Source of the DNA: Ruminococcus sp. CAG:563
GTDB taxonomy: Bacteria; Bacillota; Clostridia; Oscillospirales; Acutalibacteraceae
Length of the DNA: 16,201 nucleotides
Reading direction: 5' to 3'
Assembly (NCBI GenBank): GCA_000434915.1
Contig: FR882081.1
Coordinates: forward strand, 1-16,201
Positions 1-6,830 of this stretch are shown here, in pieces. Position 1 is the stretch's first letter; every line of letters begins with the position of its first letter. Position numbers and translations under genes: made by a program. The notes under the pieces were generated by a model that saw only the letters and a program-made list of their open reading frames with translations, made no database searches and was not told the DNA's origin.

Positions 1-34
1 CGTACCTCTGCGTAACATTACTTTTCTGCATTTA

Positions 35-68
35 TTGTAGGGTGCGATTCCAACATTGACCGCTACAA
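35..68. repeat. Imperfect inverted repeat in the left-edge intergenic region
   Basis: TTGTAG at 35-40 pairs with CTACAA at 63-68. GGT at 41-43 can pair with ACC at 59-61, leaving one bulged base. The rest of positions 1-112 is AT-rich and shows no gene, convincing promoter or other repeat. The segment beginning TGTAGGGTGCGATTC looks to me like the GTAGGG-type intergenic hairpins common in Oscillospiraceae genomes, but that is an impression from memory and cannot be tested with a single copy. Confidence 0.3.
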
Positions 69-115
69 ATTGTACTTTTACTGCACTTTGCTTTTTTAAT
101 CCGGAGCAATACAGC

Positions 116-156
116 AATAAAGAAAAGGGTATAAAGTTGTGACAACCTTATACCCT
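116..156 (-). terminator. Intrinsic terminator of the glpK-to-panE-like operon
   Basis: Positions 126-140 and 142-156 form an inverted repeat with 14 of 15 positions complementary and only a few bases left for the loop. Read leftward, the stem ends in ACCCT and runs directly into a T-rich tract (TTTTCTTTATT, plus-strand positions 126-116), the layout of a rho-independent terminator. It lies about 67 bases past the stop codon of the last leftward gene. Read rightward the stem is followed by ATCTGC and a T-run only 14 bases later, so leftward action is more likely. Confidence 0.65.
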
Positions 157-222
157 ATCTGCTATTAAGTTTTTTCGTTGGTTTATGTAGCCGAACTGTT
201 TTTAACCTTTTTCTCGGTTAAA

Positions 223-1242
223 TCACTTTGCCAAGCCTGCAAAAAGCTTTACGTTGTCGAAGCAACACTTATACTTGCCCTGCTCAACTCCGTGAATAAT
301 CTCGCAGACCTTATCGTTATACGGGGTCGGGACACCGTACTTTCTGCCATATTCGCATACAACACCGTTGATTGCGTCGACTTCGCAAAGTCTGCCCTTT
401 TCAAGATCCTGAAGCATACTTGCCTTGAGAAGTCTGTGCTTCTTGATGCAAATCGGAATAAGTGCAAAGGAAATCTTCTTCTTGATTCCGTTGCCTTTAT
501 AATAAAGAAGCTTGACAATGTCCTTACCCTGAACAGGCTCAATCCTTATACCTGCTGCATTTGCCACGTCAATACATTCCTTGATTATATTCTGACAGCA
601 GACTCTTGACTCCTTATTCTCCGCCGCATCGCCAAAGGTTCCGCCGATTACAGCGGACATGCCTGAAAACGCACTGTTAATAAGGAGCTTTGACCAACGA
701 ACACCCATGAAATTGTCCTCAATCTCAACGGGACACATTTTTTCAAGCAGAGCCTTAACCTGCATGAGCTTTTCGTCCTTTTGACCGTTCATTCTGCCGA
801 GTCCGAACGACATACTGTCGGGTTCGCTCGTAAGCTCCGAAACGCCCTTGCCGTGGAGAGTTGCACCCCATGCGACGGTACAGCCCATTGTTCTGTCCTC
901 GCCGACGACCTTGGAAACCGAAAGCTCGGGAAGTCCGTTCTGAAGTGTGCAGACGATACAATCGTCGGTCATGTTCTTCTCAAGATTGCGAAGAATATTT
1001 TCGTTATCAAGCTGCTTTGTGAGCAGGATTATAAGCTCATATTTCTCGGTCATCTGATCGGGAGTGAGTGCATGAACGGGGACTGTCATGTTGACTGTGC
1101 CGATAATTTTCGCTCCGCCCTTGTTCATTGCGTCAACGTGCTCCTTATTCCTTGTGATAAGGTCAACGTCAACGCCTGCCTTTGAAAGATATGCGCCGAG
1201 AACCGTACCGAGCGAGCCGGCGCCGTAAATTGCTGTTTTCAT
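223..1242 (-). CDS. Ketopantoate reductase family protein (ApbA/PanE family oxidoreductase)
   Basis: Predicted NADPH-dependent 2-oxoacid reductase of the ketopantoate reductase family, 339 residues. The N-terminus has the Rossmann glycine motif IYGAGSLGTVLGAYL (5-19). The catalytic core shows TLQNG (99-103), RWSKLLIN (182-189; Lys185 and Asn189 are the expected active-site residues) and CEVDAINGVV (286-295, with the conserved Glu). Family members are usually about 300 residues; the excess lies near 235-285. The ATG at 1242 is preceded by a GAGGG-type RBS. It is the last gene of the operon, 25 bases after malic enzyme. Family members include true PanE but also many enzymes of unknown substrate. 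With no pan genes nearby and three carbon/redox enzymes upstream, I would not call this panE; a role in reducing another 2-oxoacid is an inference. Confidence 0.8.
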   Translation of the reverse strand: MKTAIYGAGSLGTVLGAYLSKAGVDVDLITRNKEHVDAMNKGGAKIIGTVNMTVPVHALTPDQMTEKYELIILLTKQLDNENILRNLEKNMTDDCIVCTLQNGLPELSVSKVVGEDRTMGCTVAWGATLHGKGVSELTSEPDSMSFGLGRMNGQKDEKLMQVKALLEKMCPVEIEDNFMGVRWSKLLINSAFSGMSAVIGGTFGDAAENKESRVCCQNIIKECIDVANAAGIRIEPVQGKDIVKLLYYKGNGIKKKISFALIPICIKKHRLLKASMLQDLEKGRLCEVDAINGVVCEYGRKYGVPTPYNDKVCEIIHGVEQGKYKCCFDNVKLFAGLAK

Positions 1243-1267
1243 TATAATGCCCTCATTTATTATGATT

Positions 1268-2437
1268 TTATATTCTTGCTACACCCGAATCACGAGCCGC
1301 CTGAGCAACAGCTGCCGCAACGGTCTTACCGACACGGGGATCGAAAGGCTTCGGAATAATATAATCTGCGGAAAGCTCCTCATCGGAAACAAGGCTTGCG
1401 AGTGCCTTTGCCGCCGCAATCTTCATCTCTTCATTGATGTCGCTTGCACGAACATCAAGCGCTCCACGGAAAATTCCCGGGAATGCGAGAACGTTATTGA
1501 TCTGGTTCGGGAAGTCGCTTCTGCCTGTTCCGACAACCGCTGCGCCTGCCGCCTTGGCAAGATCAGGCATGATTTCGGGAACAGGGTTAGCCATTGCGAG
1601 AACGATCGGGTCCTTAGCCATCGACTTGATCATATCCTCGGTAACAACTCCGGGAGCGGAAACACCGATAAAGATGTCTGCGCCCTTCATTGCATCGGCG
1701 AGTGAACCTCTGAGGTGATTTTTGTTTGTGAAGTCTGCGATATCCTGCTTAGCCGGCTTGAGGTCGTCACCGTCACAAATTATACCCTTACGGTCGCACA
1801 TGATGATATTTCCCATACCCATGCTTGTGAAAAGCTTTGCGATCGCAACGCCTGCCGCACCTGCACCGTTGAATACGGCTGTGCAGTCCTCAATCTTCTT
1901 GCCGACGAGCTTCAAAGCATTGATAATTCCCGCCGAACAGATAACTGCGGTGCCGTGCTGGTCATCATGGAAAATAGGAATATCGGCTTTTTCCTTGAGC
2001 TTTCTTTCAATCTCAAAGCATCTCGGAGCGGCGATATCCTCAAGGTTGATTCCGCCGAAGCTGCCGCAAAGCAGAGCAACGGTGTTTACAAATTCGTCAA
2101 CCTCCTGTGTCCTGATGCAAAGAGGGAAAGCGTCAACACCGCCGAACTCCTTGAAAAGAACGCACTTGCCCTCCATAACGGGCATACCTGCCTCGGGGCC
2201 TATATTGCCGAGACCGAGAACAGCCGAACCGTCGGTGATAACGGCAACGAGATTTGAACGGCGTGTAAGCTCATAGCTCTTATTGATGTCCTTCTGAATT
2301 TCAAGACACGGCTGAGCAACGCCGGGTGTGTAAGCAAGCGAAAGGGCATCCTTGTTATCAACCTTTGCTCTTGCGATTACTTCTATCTTACCCTTCCACT
2401 CATAATGAAGCCTCAGGGATTCCTTTGCATAATCCAT
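1268..2437 (-). CDS. NAD(P)-dependent malic enzyme, short bacterial form
   Basis: Oxidative decarboxylation of L-malate to pyruvate and CO2 with NAD(P) in the cytoplasm. At 389 residues it matches the short, unfused bacterial malic enzymes; there is no C-terminal phosphotransacetylase domain. Visible motifs are SLAYTPGVA (33-41, catalytic Tyr36), GKCVLFKEFGG (90-100, catalytic Lys91), NLEDI (131-135) and DDQHGTA (158-164) for metal and substrate, the nucleotide loop GAGAAG (191-196), and IGVSAPG (257-263) with ANPVPEI (283-289) in the C-terminal half. The start at 2437 has GGAGG upstream. It follows the type-2 malate/lactate dehydrogenase by 26 bases. If that enzyme makes or uses malate, the pair would interconvert oxaloacetate, malate and pyruvate. 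NAD versus NADP preference cannot be read with confidence. Confidence 0.93.
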   Translation of the reverse strand: MDYAKESLRLHYEWKGKIEVIARAKVDNKDALSLAYTPGVAQPCLEIQKDINKSYELTRRSNLVAVITDGSAVLGLGNIGPEAGMPVMEGKCVLFKEFGGVDAFPLCIRTQEVDEFVNTVALLCGSFGGINLEDIAAPRCFEIERKLKEKADIPIFHDDQHGTAVICSAGIINALKLVGKKIEDCTAVFNGAGAAGVAIAKLFTSMGMGNIIMCDRKGIICDGDDLKPAKQDIADFTNKNHLRGSLADAMKGADIFIGVSAPGVVTEDMIKSMAKDPIVLAMANPVPEIMPDLAKAAGAAVVGTGRSDFPNQINNVLAFPGIFRGALDVRASDINEEMKIAAAKALASLVSDEELSADYIIPKPFDPRVGKTVAAAVAQAARDSGVARI

Positions 2438-2463
2438 TATAATTGTCCTCCGATCAAATTATT

Positions 2464-3573
2464 TTATTTCTCCCACGGGAATACATAGTTAAGCTTGAGG
2501 TCATCACGAACCTTGTTCATTTCAGCCTGAACGGATTCGTTTATCGGCACGCCGGAATCCTTTCTCTGAAGCCAAACGTTGTACTCCTTCTCGCCTGCCG
2601 AGAAGATGTGGTCATGACCCGGTGCCTTCTTGGAAGCACGAACGGAGCGAATAATCTCGCCTGCCTTTTTCCTTGTTTGCTCCTCGCCGAGGAAGTGATC
2701 CGTATCAATGGCGATGAAGAAATGACCGAGATGATAAGGTACAAGATTGCCGTTTTCATCCTTGCCGTCAAGCATCTTGCCGTAGTTACCGTCCTGAAGA
2801 GCGGCCGAAAGAAGCTCGATAACCATAGCGTAGCCGTAGCCCTTATATCCGCCGAGAGCCTCGCCGATACCGCCGAGGGTCGTCAAAGCGGCTGTGCCGT
2901 TACGAATCTTTTTGAGAGCCTCGCCTGCGTCGCCCTCAACGGGATTGCCGTTGATATCAATAACCGTGCCCGGATGAACAGGCTCGTCAATTCTTGCATA
3001 ATACTCAATCTTGCCGTTCTGCGTAATTGATGTCGCACAGTCGATTACAAAATTAAAATCCTCATCGGTCGGAATACCGATCGTGAGTGGGTTTGTTCCG
3101 AACATGCCTTCAACACCGAAGGTCGGAGCAACGGACGGACGTGCGTTTGTACCGGTGATTCCGATACAGCCTGCTTTTGCCGCCATTGACGCATAGTAGC
3201 CCGCAATACCGTAGTGGCAGGAATTACGAACGGCAACCATGCCCATACCGTATTCCTTAGCCTTTTTGATTGCCATTTCCATCGACTTGTAACCGATGAC
3301 CTGTCCCATACCGTCATGACCGTCAACAACAGCCGTTGTCGGAGTTTCCTTAACAATTTCAAAATTCGTGACCGGATTCTGAATACCTGCTTCGATTCGG
3401 TCGATATAAATCGGCTTGAAGCGGTTGCAGCCGTGGGATTCGATACCGCGTCTGTCCGATTCAAGGATAACGTCAACAACAATCTCGCAGTCCTCAGCCG
3501 GAACACCTACACCCTTGAACGCATCAACCATAAAATCATGCAGTGTTTTCCAATCGCATACAACTTTGCCCAT
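2464..3573 (-). CDS. Malate/L-lactate dehydrogenase, type-2 (Ldh_2/YbiC-like) family
   Basis: NAD(P)-dependent 2-hydroxyacid dehydrogenase of the Ldh_2 family, which is unrelated in fold to classical LDH/MDH. At 369 residues it has the normal length. Motifs are DRRGIESHG (40-48), DGHDGMGQ (84-91, the family DGxxGxGQ), CHYGIAGYY (119-127, containing the catalytic His), FGTNPLTIGIP (158-168) and GYKGYGYAM (242-250). The ATG at 3573 has AGGAGG a few bases upstream. Known family members oxidise malate, lactate, sulfolactate, ureidoglycolate or 2,3-diketogulonate, so the substrate is not fixed by the sequence. A malic enzyme just downstream makes malate the most economical guess. The gene sits 51 bases after glpK, behind a small hairpin. 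Confidence 0.88.
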   Translation of the reverse strand: MGKVVCDWKTLHDFMVDAFKGVGVPAEDCEIVVDVILESDRRGIESHGCNRFKPIYIDRIEAGIQNPVTNFEIVKETPTTAVVDGHDGMGQVIGYKSMEMAIKKAKEYGMGMVAVRNSCHYGIAGYYASMAAKAGCIGITGTNARPSVAPTFGVEGMFGTNPLTIGIPTDEDFNFVIDCATSITQNGKIEYYARIDEPVHPGTVIDINGNPVEGDAGEALKKIRNGTAALTTLGGIGEALGGYKGYGYAMVIELLSAALQDGNYGKMLDGKDENGNLVPYHLGHFFIAIDTDHFLGEEQTRKKAGEIIRSVRASKKAPGHDHIFSAGEKEYNVWLQRKDSGVPINESVQAEMNKVRDDLKLNYVFPWEK

Positions 3574-3612
3574 AATAAAACCTCCTATGTTAATAAATAA
3601 TTTATAAATTAA

Positions 3613-3630
3613 GATTGATCTTTATCAATC
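3613..3630 (-). terminator. Small hairpin at the glpK stop codon, possible weak terminator or 3' stabiliser
   Basis: GATTGAT (3613-3619) and ATCAATC (3624-3630) form a perfect 7-bp stem with a 4-base loop. Read leftward, it overlaps the glpK stop codon (3625-3627) and is followed by TTAATTTATAAATTA. The stem is AT-rich and the T-tract is interrupted, so full termination is doubtful. Partial termination or protection of an mRNA 3' end between glpK and the three downstream dehydrogenase genes is possible. Confidence 0.35.
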
Positions 3631-5136
3631 AAAATCGTCCTCCTGTGCCCAGTTGCGTGAACGCTCAACAGCACGTTTCCAATCCTCGCAGAGTTTATCT
3701 CTGACCTTTTTATCCATCTTCGGAATAAATACCTTCTCAACCTCACGGTTCTTTTCAATCTCCTCGGGCGTTTTCCACATTCCTACGCAGAGACCCGCAA
3801 GATATGCCGCACCGAGAGCCGTTGTTTCAACCGTCTTCGGTCTGTTGACAACCGTTCTGATAAGGTCGGCCTGAATCTGCATCATGATGTTGCTGACGCT
3901 TGCACCGCCGTCAACTCGAAGCTCGGAAAGAATTATATTTGAATCCTTCGTCATGGCTCGAAGAAGGTCGGTCATCTGGAAGCAGATCGACTCAAGAACC
4001 GCACGGCAGAAATGAGCACGGTTAACACCTCTTGTAAGTCCTACGATAGTTCCTCGGGCATACATATCCCAGTACGGTGCGCCGAGACCCGTGAATGCCG
4101 GAACAAGGAACATTCCGTTTGCGTTCTCAACGCTTTCGGCAAGCTCGTCAACACGGGGTGCAGTATCAACCATGTGAAGCTCATCTCTGAGCCACTTGAT
4201 AACCGAGCCAGCGTTGAAGGCACTGCCCTCGATCGAATATGTAGTCTTGCCGTTGATGCTCCATGCAACGCCGGTAAGAAGATTGTTTTCCGAACGAACT
4301 CGCTTTTCGCCCGTGTTCATGAGCAGGAAGCAGCCTGTACCGTAGGTATTCTTCGCCTGACCGGGATTGAAACAGGCCTGACCGAACAGTGCGGCCGGCT
4401 GATCGCCGATTGCACCGCAGATCGGAACACCCTCAAGCTCCTCAATACCGATAATTCCGGGAGCGACCGTGCCGTAGACCTTGCTCGATTCAACAGGCTC
4501 GGGAAGCATACACATCGGCACACCGAGCTTTTCGCAAAGGAACTCGTCCCACTGAAGCTTGTCAACGTCAAAGAGCATTGTTCTTGAAGCATTGGAATAG
4601 TCCGTGACATGAACCTTACCACCGGTCAGATTCCAAATAAGCCATGTTTCAACCGTTCCGAAAAGAAGCTCACCGTTCTCGGCTCTCTCTCTTGCACCCT
4701 CAACATTATCAAGAATCCATTTGATTTTTGTACCCGAAAAATAGGCGTCGATAAGAAGTCCCGTATGCTCACGGATGTAATCGCCGAGTCCCTCTTCTTT
4801 GAGTTGCTCACAAAGCTCTGCGGTACGGCGGCACTGCCAAACGATGGCGTTATATATAGGCTTGCCGGTCTCCTTATCCCATATAATTGTTGTCTCACGC
4901 TGATTTGTTATACCTATTCCCGCGATTTCCTTAACATCAAAATCACCTGAATTGATAACGGTTGAAATTGAATGCATCTGGCTGTAAAGAATATCCATCG
5001 GATCATGCTCAACCCAGCCCGACTTGGGATAAATCTGTTCGAATTCATTCTGTGCCTTGGAAACAATGTGTCCGCGCTTGTCAAATACTATTGCACGGGA
5101 GCTTGTCGTTCCCTGGTCAAGTGCTAAAACATACAT
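3625..5136 (-). CDS. glpK: Glycerol kinase
   Basis: ATP-dependent phosphorylation of glycerol to sn-glycerol 3-phosphate, a cytoplasmic FGGY-family kinase. The 503 residues match the family length. Motifs are DQGTTSSRA (7-15, phosphate loop), GWVEHDP (40-46), TNQRETTIIWD (77-87), GDQPAALFGQ (244-253, with the catalytic Asp245), YGTGCFLLMNTG (265-276), FTGLGAPYW (348-356) and DGGASVSNIMMQIQADL (409-425). The ATG at 5136 has GGGAGG 8-9 bases upstream. The stretch 219-243 contains no histidine, so the HPr-phosphorylatable His known from enterococcal and bacillar GlpK appears absent. No glpF or glpD is adjacent, which is unusual for a Firmicute glycerol operon. It is the first gene of the leftward operon. 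Confidence 0.96.
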   Translation of the reverse strand: MYVLALDQGTTSSRAIVFDKRGHIVSKAQNEFEQIYPKSGWVEHDPMDILYSQMHSISTVINSGDFDVKEIAGIGITNQRETTIIWDKETGKPIYNAIVWQCRRTAELCEQLKEEGLGDYIREHTGLLIDAYFSGTKIKWILDNVEGARERAENGELLFGTVETWLIWNLTGGKVHVTDYSNASRTMLFDVDKLQWDEFLCEKLGVPMCMLPEPVESSKVYGTVAPGIIGIEELEGVPICGAIGDQPAALFGQACFNPGQAKNTYGTGCFLLMNTGEKRVRSENNLLTGVAWSINGKTTYSIEGSAFNAGSVIKWLRDELHMVDTAPRVDELAESVENANGMFLVPAFTGLGAPYWDMYARGTIVGLTRGVNRAHFCRAVLESICFQMTDLLRAMTKDSNIILSELRVDGGASVSNIMMQIQADLIRTVVNRPKTVETTALGAAYLAGLCVGMWKTPEEIEKNREVEKVFIPKMDKKVRDKLCEDWKRAVERSRNWAQEDDFD

Positions 5137-5192
5137 AAGTTTTTCCTCCCTGTATAAATAACGAGCGGTATAAAAAAGAACAGAAAGACAAA

Positions 5193-5219
5193 CTGTTTCG
5201 AAAAACAGCCGATTTTCCG
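5193..5219 (-). promoter_or_regulatory. Possible attenuator in the glpK leader (two competing hairpins)
   Basis: In the leftward transcript, CTGTTT-TTCG-AAACAG (plus positions 5208-5193) forms a 6-bp hairpin followed by a U-rich stretch reaching a run of six T near 5172. An alternative helix pairs 5219-5213 (CGGAAAA) with 5205-5199 (TTTTTCG), with one G-U pair. The two helices share bases 5199-5205, so only one can form. This is the shape of a transcription attenuator. GlpP-type antitermination is known for glycerol genes in Bacillus; its use here is inference, and both stems are short. Confidence 0.35.
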
Positions 5220-5238
5220 TTCATTGAATACGTTTCAT

Positions 5239-5269
5239 ATTATAACCGCCGCCTATTTTTTAAGTACAA
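5239..5269 (-). promoter_or_regulatory. Promoter of the glpK operon
   Basis: Read leftward, a perfect TATAAT -10 lies at 5244-5239. A TTGTAC hexamer at 5269-5264 could act as -35 with a 19-base spacer; no better -35 exists at 17 bases. The initiation point would be near 5232, leaving a leader of about 95 bases before the glpK start. The weak -35 and long spacer suggest an activated or regulated promoter. Confidence 0.5.
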
Positions 5270-5278
5270 TTATTGTAC
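5264..5278. promoter_or_regulatory. Perfect 15-bp palindrome overlapping the glpK -35, likely operator
   Basis: GTACAAT-T-ATTGTAC at 5264-5278 has 7-bp perfect arms around one central base. It overlaps the likely -35 of the glpK promoter, where a repressor or a class-II activator would bind. I do not recognise it as the consensus of a specific regulator family. The nearby base composition is AT-rich, but two GTAC-containing perfect arms are unlikely by chance at this position. Confidence 0.5.
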
Positions 5279-5432
5279 CTTATTTTTTCTGAAAAGTCAA
5301 CACTGTTTATCCTCTCAATGTATAAATAAATGTATATATTCAACAAAAATTCGCCTTTCACTCCCAATTTTCGGCTTAACCGTTTTCGGAAAAATTAATC
5401 ACACGACATAATCTGCGGAAAAACTTTTCTTT

Positions 5433-5461
5433 GTCACCAACATTCCCTTTTCCCATACAAT
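5433..5461 (+). promoter_or_regulatory. Sigma-E/sigma-K-like promoter for the Cys/Gly-rich peptide gene
   Basis: CATACAAT at 5454-5461 is an exact match to the -10 recognised by mother-cell sporulation sigma factors. CACC at 5435-5438 places the AC of a sigma-K -35 16 bases upstream of CATA, the family's usual spacing. GTCA at 5433-5436 also resembles part of a sigma-E -35. No TTGACA/TATAAT-like pair fits upstream of this gene. The start point would be near 5468, some 24 bases before the ATG. The sigma assignment is inferred from consensus memory. Confidence 0.45.
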
Positions 5462-5491
5462 GTTAGTGTAAGACGAAAGGAGGTCAGAAAC

Positions 5492-5617
5492 ATGGGTTGC
5501 TGCAATAACTGGATTCTTATTCTCATAATCATCCTCTTATTCTCAGAGTGCGGTTGCGGCTGTGGCTGCGGAAACAACGGTACATCGTTCCTCAACAACA
5601 ACGGTTGCGGTTGCTGA
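5492..5617 (+). CDS. 41-residue Cys/Gly-rich hydrophobic peptide
   Basis: The frame runs from ATG at 5492 to TGA at 5615-5617, with a near-ideal RBS AAAGGAGGT (5476-5484) seven bases upstream and a perfect terminator 15 bases downstream, so it is a self-contained gene. The product starts MGCCNN, then has one hydrophobic segment (about residues 7-17, WILILIIILLF), then a Cys-Gly alternation at 20-27, an Asn/Gly stretch and a final CGC. It has eight Cys (3, 4, 20, 22, 24, 26, 39, 41) and eight Gly in 41 residues. I do not recognise a named family; tiny membrane-segment peptides of this kind occur in sporulating Clostridia and Bacilli (for example YjcZ-like ones). Spore coat, membrane or metal-binding roles are conceivable; none is shown. 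Confidence 0.8.
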   Translation: MGCCNNWILILIIILLFSECGCGCGCGNNGTSFLNNNGCGC

Positions 5618-5631
5618 CATTGACTGAGAAA

Positions 5632-5669
5632 GACGCCTGCGGACAGATGCTCGCAGGCGTCGATTTTTT
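5632..5669 (+). terminator. Intrinsic terminator of the Cys/Gly-rich peptide gene
   Basis: GACGCCTGCG (5632-5641) and CGCAGGCGTC (5652-5661) form a perfect 10-bp GC-rich stem with a 10-base loop, followed by GA and six T (5664-5669). It lies 15 bases after the stop codon and isolates this gene from the apbE-rnf operon promoter downstream. Confidence 0.92.
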
Positions 5670-5707
5670 ATTGCAATACCGCTCAATTACGGTGTCACCC
5701 TATAATA

Positions 5708-5725
5708 TTGTTAAATTTTTAATTA
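5708..5725. promoter_or_regulatory. Possible Rex-like redox operator upstream of the apbE-rnf promoter
   Basis: TTGTTAA (5708-5714), four bases, then TTAATTA (5719-5725) matches the Rex consensus TTGTTAA-N4-TTAACAA at 12 of 14 defined positions, with a perfect left half-site. It lies 12 bases upstream of the -35. Rex senses the NADH/NAD ratio and controls fermentative and electron-transfer genes in many Clostridia, which fits an Rnf operon. The region is very AT-rich, so a chance match is possible. Confidence 0.35.
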
Positions 5726-5737
5726 GTTTCGTTTCTA

Positions 5738-5766
5738 TTGAATTTGTCGATTTTTCATAGTATAAT
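5738..5766 (+). promoter_or_regulatory. Sigma-A promoter of the apbE-rnf operon
   Basis: TTGAAT (5738-5743) and TATAAT (5761-5766) are separated by exactly 17 bases. The predicted start is near 5773, about 25 bases before the apbE TTG. No other convincing promoter was seen ahead of any gene from 5799 to 12822, and most of these genes overlap, so this is the likely driver of all nine. Confidence 0.8.
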
Positions 5767-5798
5767 ACAATAGTATGTAAGAAAAAGGGTGAATTGCT

Positions 5799-6830
5799 TT
5801 GGAAAACGGTGCAAAAAAGAAATTAAACAAAAAATCGCTCATTGCGATCATACTTTGTGCCGTCATTGTTTTCGGCATTGTTTCATATGACTTTATAAGC
5901 GGCAGAAGCTCCTGCGAAAAAACGAGCGTTGCCATGGGTACGGTCGTTACGGTCAAGCTTTTCGGCTTCGGTGCAAAGAACGACCTTGATAAAATCGAAA
6001 CGGAAATCAACGGACTCGAAAATTCCGTCCTCAGTTGGAGAAAGGAAGGTTCCGACGTCTACAGAATCAATAAAGGTTCAGGCACGCAGGTTTCCGTCTC
6101 ACCCGACACGGTTAAAATTATCGGACAGTGTATTGACATTTCGGACGATTGCGGCGGCGTTTTCGACATAACAATCGGCAACGTTACGAAGCTTTGGGAT
6201 TTCGGCGGCAATAATCAGCGTCTGCCCTCCGATGATGAAATCAAAACGGCACTCGGCAGCGTCGGCTACAAGAACGTTTCAATTTCGGGCAACGCTGTTC
6301 AGATAAAAAAAGGTCAGTCACTTGACCTCGGTGCAGTCGGCAAGGGCTTCGTATGTGATAAAATCAAGGAGCTGCTCGACAAGGGCAGAACAAAATCCGC
6401 TGTTGTTTCGGTCGGCGGCAGCCTGCTTATTTACGGCAACAGAACATTCTCCGTCGGCATAGTCAATCCCGATAACGACAAGCAGTCAATGGGAACTCTG
6501 AAGCTCAAGGACACCTGCGTTTCAACCTCGGGGAATTACGAAAAATATTTTGAGCAGGACGGCAAGCGTTATCATCATATTCTTAACGCAACAACAGGCT
6601 ACCCGGCAACGAGCGAGTTCAAGAGCGTTACCGTGGTTTGCGAATCCGGACTTATCAGCGATGCACTCTCAACGGTATGCTATATCGCAGGCTACCGCAA
6701 AAGCGTCGAAATCCTCAAGAAATTTGACGCAGAAGCGGTTTTCATCTTTAACAACAACGCAGTCAGAGTCACCGACGGCCTCTCGGGCAAATTCACGGTA
6801 ACCGACGACAGCTACACTCTTGACAAATGA
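5799..6830 (+). CDS. apbE: FAD:protein FMN transferase (ApbE family), membrane-anchored
   Basis: Mg-dependent enzyme that attaches FMN from FAD to Thr/Ser of target flavoproteins outside the membrane; the obvious targets are RnfG and RnfD of the same operon. The 343 residues fit the family. After a basic N-terminus there is one membrane segment (about 14-33). Cys39 follows RSS, so it is not a canonical lipobox. Catalytic-domain motifs are AMGTVVTVKLFG (45-56), DLGAVGKGFVCDK, the VSVGGSLLIYG strand, and STSGNYEKYF with HHILNATTGYPA, then the metal-site SDALST near the C-terminus. The start is a TTG at 5799 with AAAGGGTG upstream; the next in-frame Met would cut off the membrane anchor. The stop overlaps the next ATG (ATGA at 6827). 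Confidence 0.93.
   Translation: MENGAKKKLNKKSLIAIILCAVIVFGIVSYDFISGRSSCEKTSVAMGTVVTVKLFGFGAKNDLDKIETEINGLENSVLSWRKEGSDVYRINKGSGTQVSVSPDTVKIIGQCIDISDDCGGVFDITIGNVTKLWDFGGNNQRLPSDDEIKTALGSVGYKNVSISGNAVQIKKGQSLDLGAVGKGFVCDKIKELLDKGRTKSAVVSVGGSLLIYGNRTFSVGIVNPDNDKQSMGTLKLKDTCVSTSGNYEKYFEQDGKRYHHILNATTGYPATSEFKSVTVVCESGLISDALSTVCYIAGYRKSVEILKKFDAEAVFIFNNNAVRVTDGLSGKFTVTDDSYTLDK

Noticed and set aside
201..222. TTTAACC/GGTTAAA 7-bp hairpin just past the stop of the leftmost gene
   Set aside because: AT-rich stem with no T-run on the leftward strand; the hairpin at 126-156 is a much better terminator.
178..609. Rightward open frame of 143 codons
   Set aside because: Lies antisense to the ketopantoate-reductase-like gene, lacks an RBS and resembles no family; the leftward frame has clear motifs.
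1715..2276. Rightward open frames of 180-184 codons
   Set aside because: Antisense shadows of malic enzyme; codon composition and low-complexity products are typical of reverse-frame reading.
5382..5398. Loose inverted repeat around TTCGG/CCGTTTTCGG in the intergenic region
   Set aside because: Pairing is interrupted and AT-rich; no regulator site or terminator layout could be supported.
5701..5706. Second TATAAT as an alternative rnf promoter -10
   Set aside because: No acceptable -35 at 16-19 bases; TTGCAA at 5671 is 24 bases away. The 5738/5761 pair has ideal spacing.
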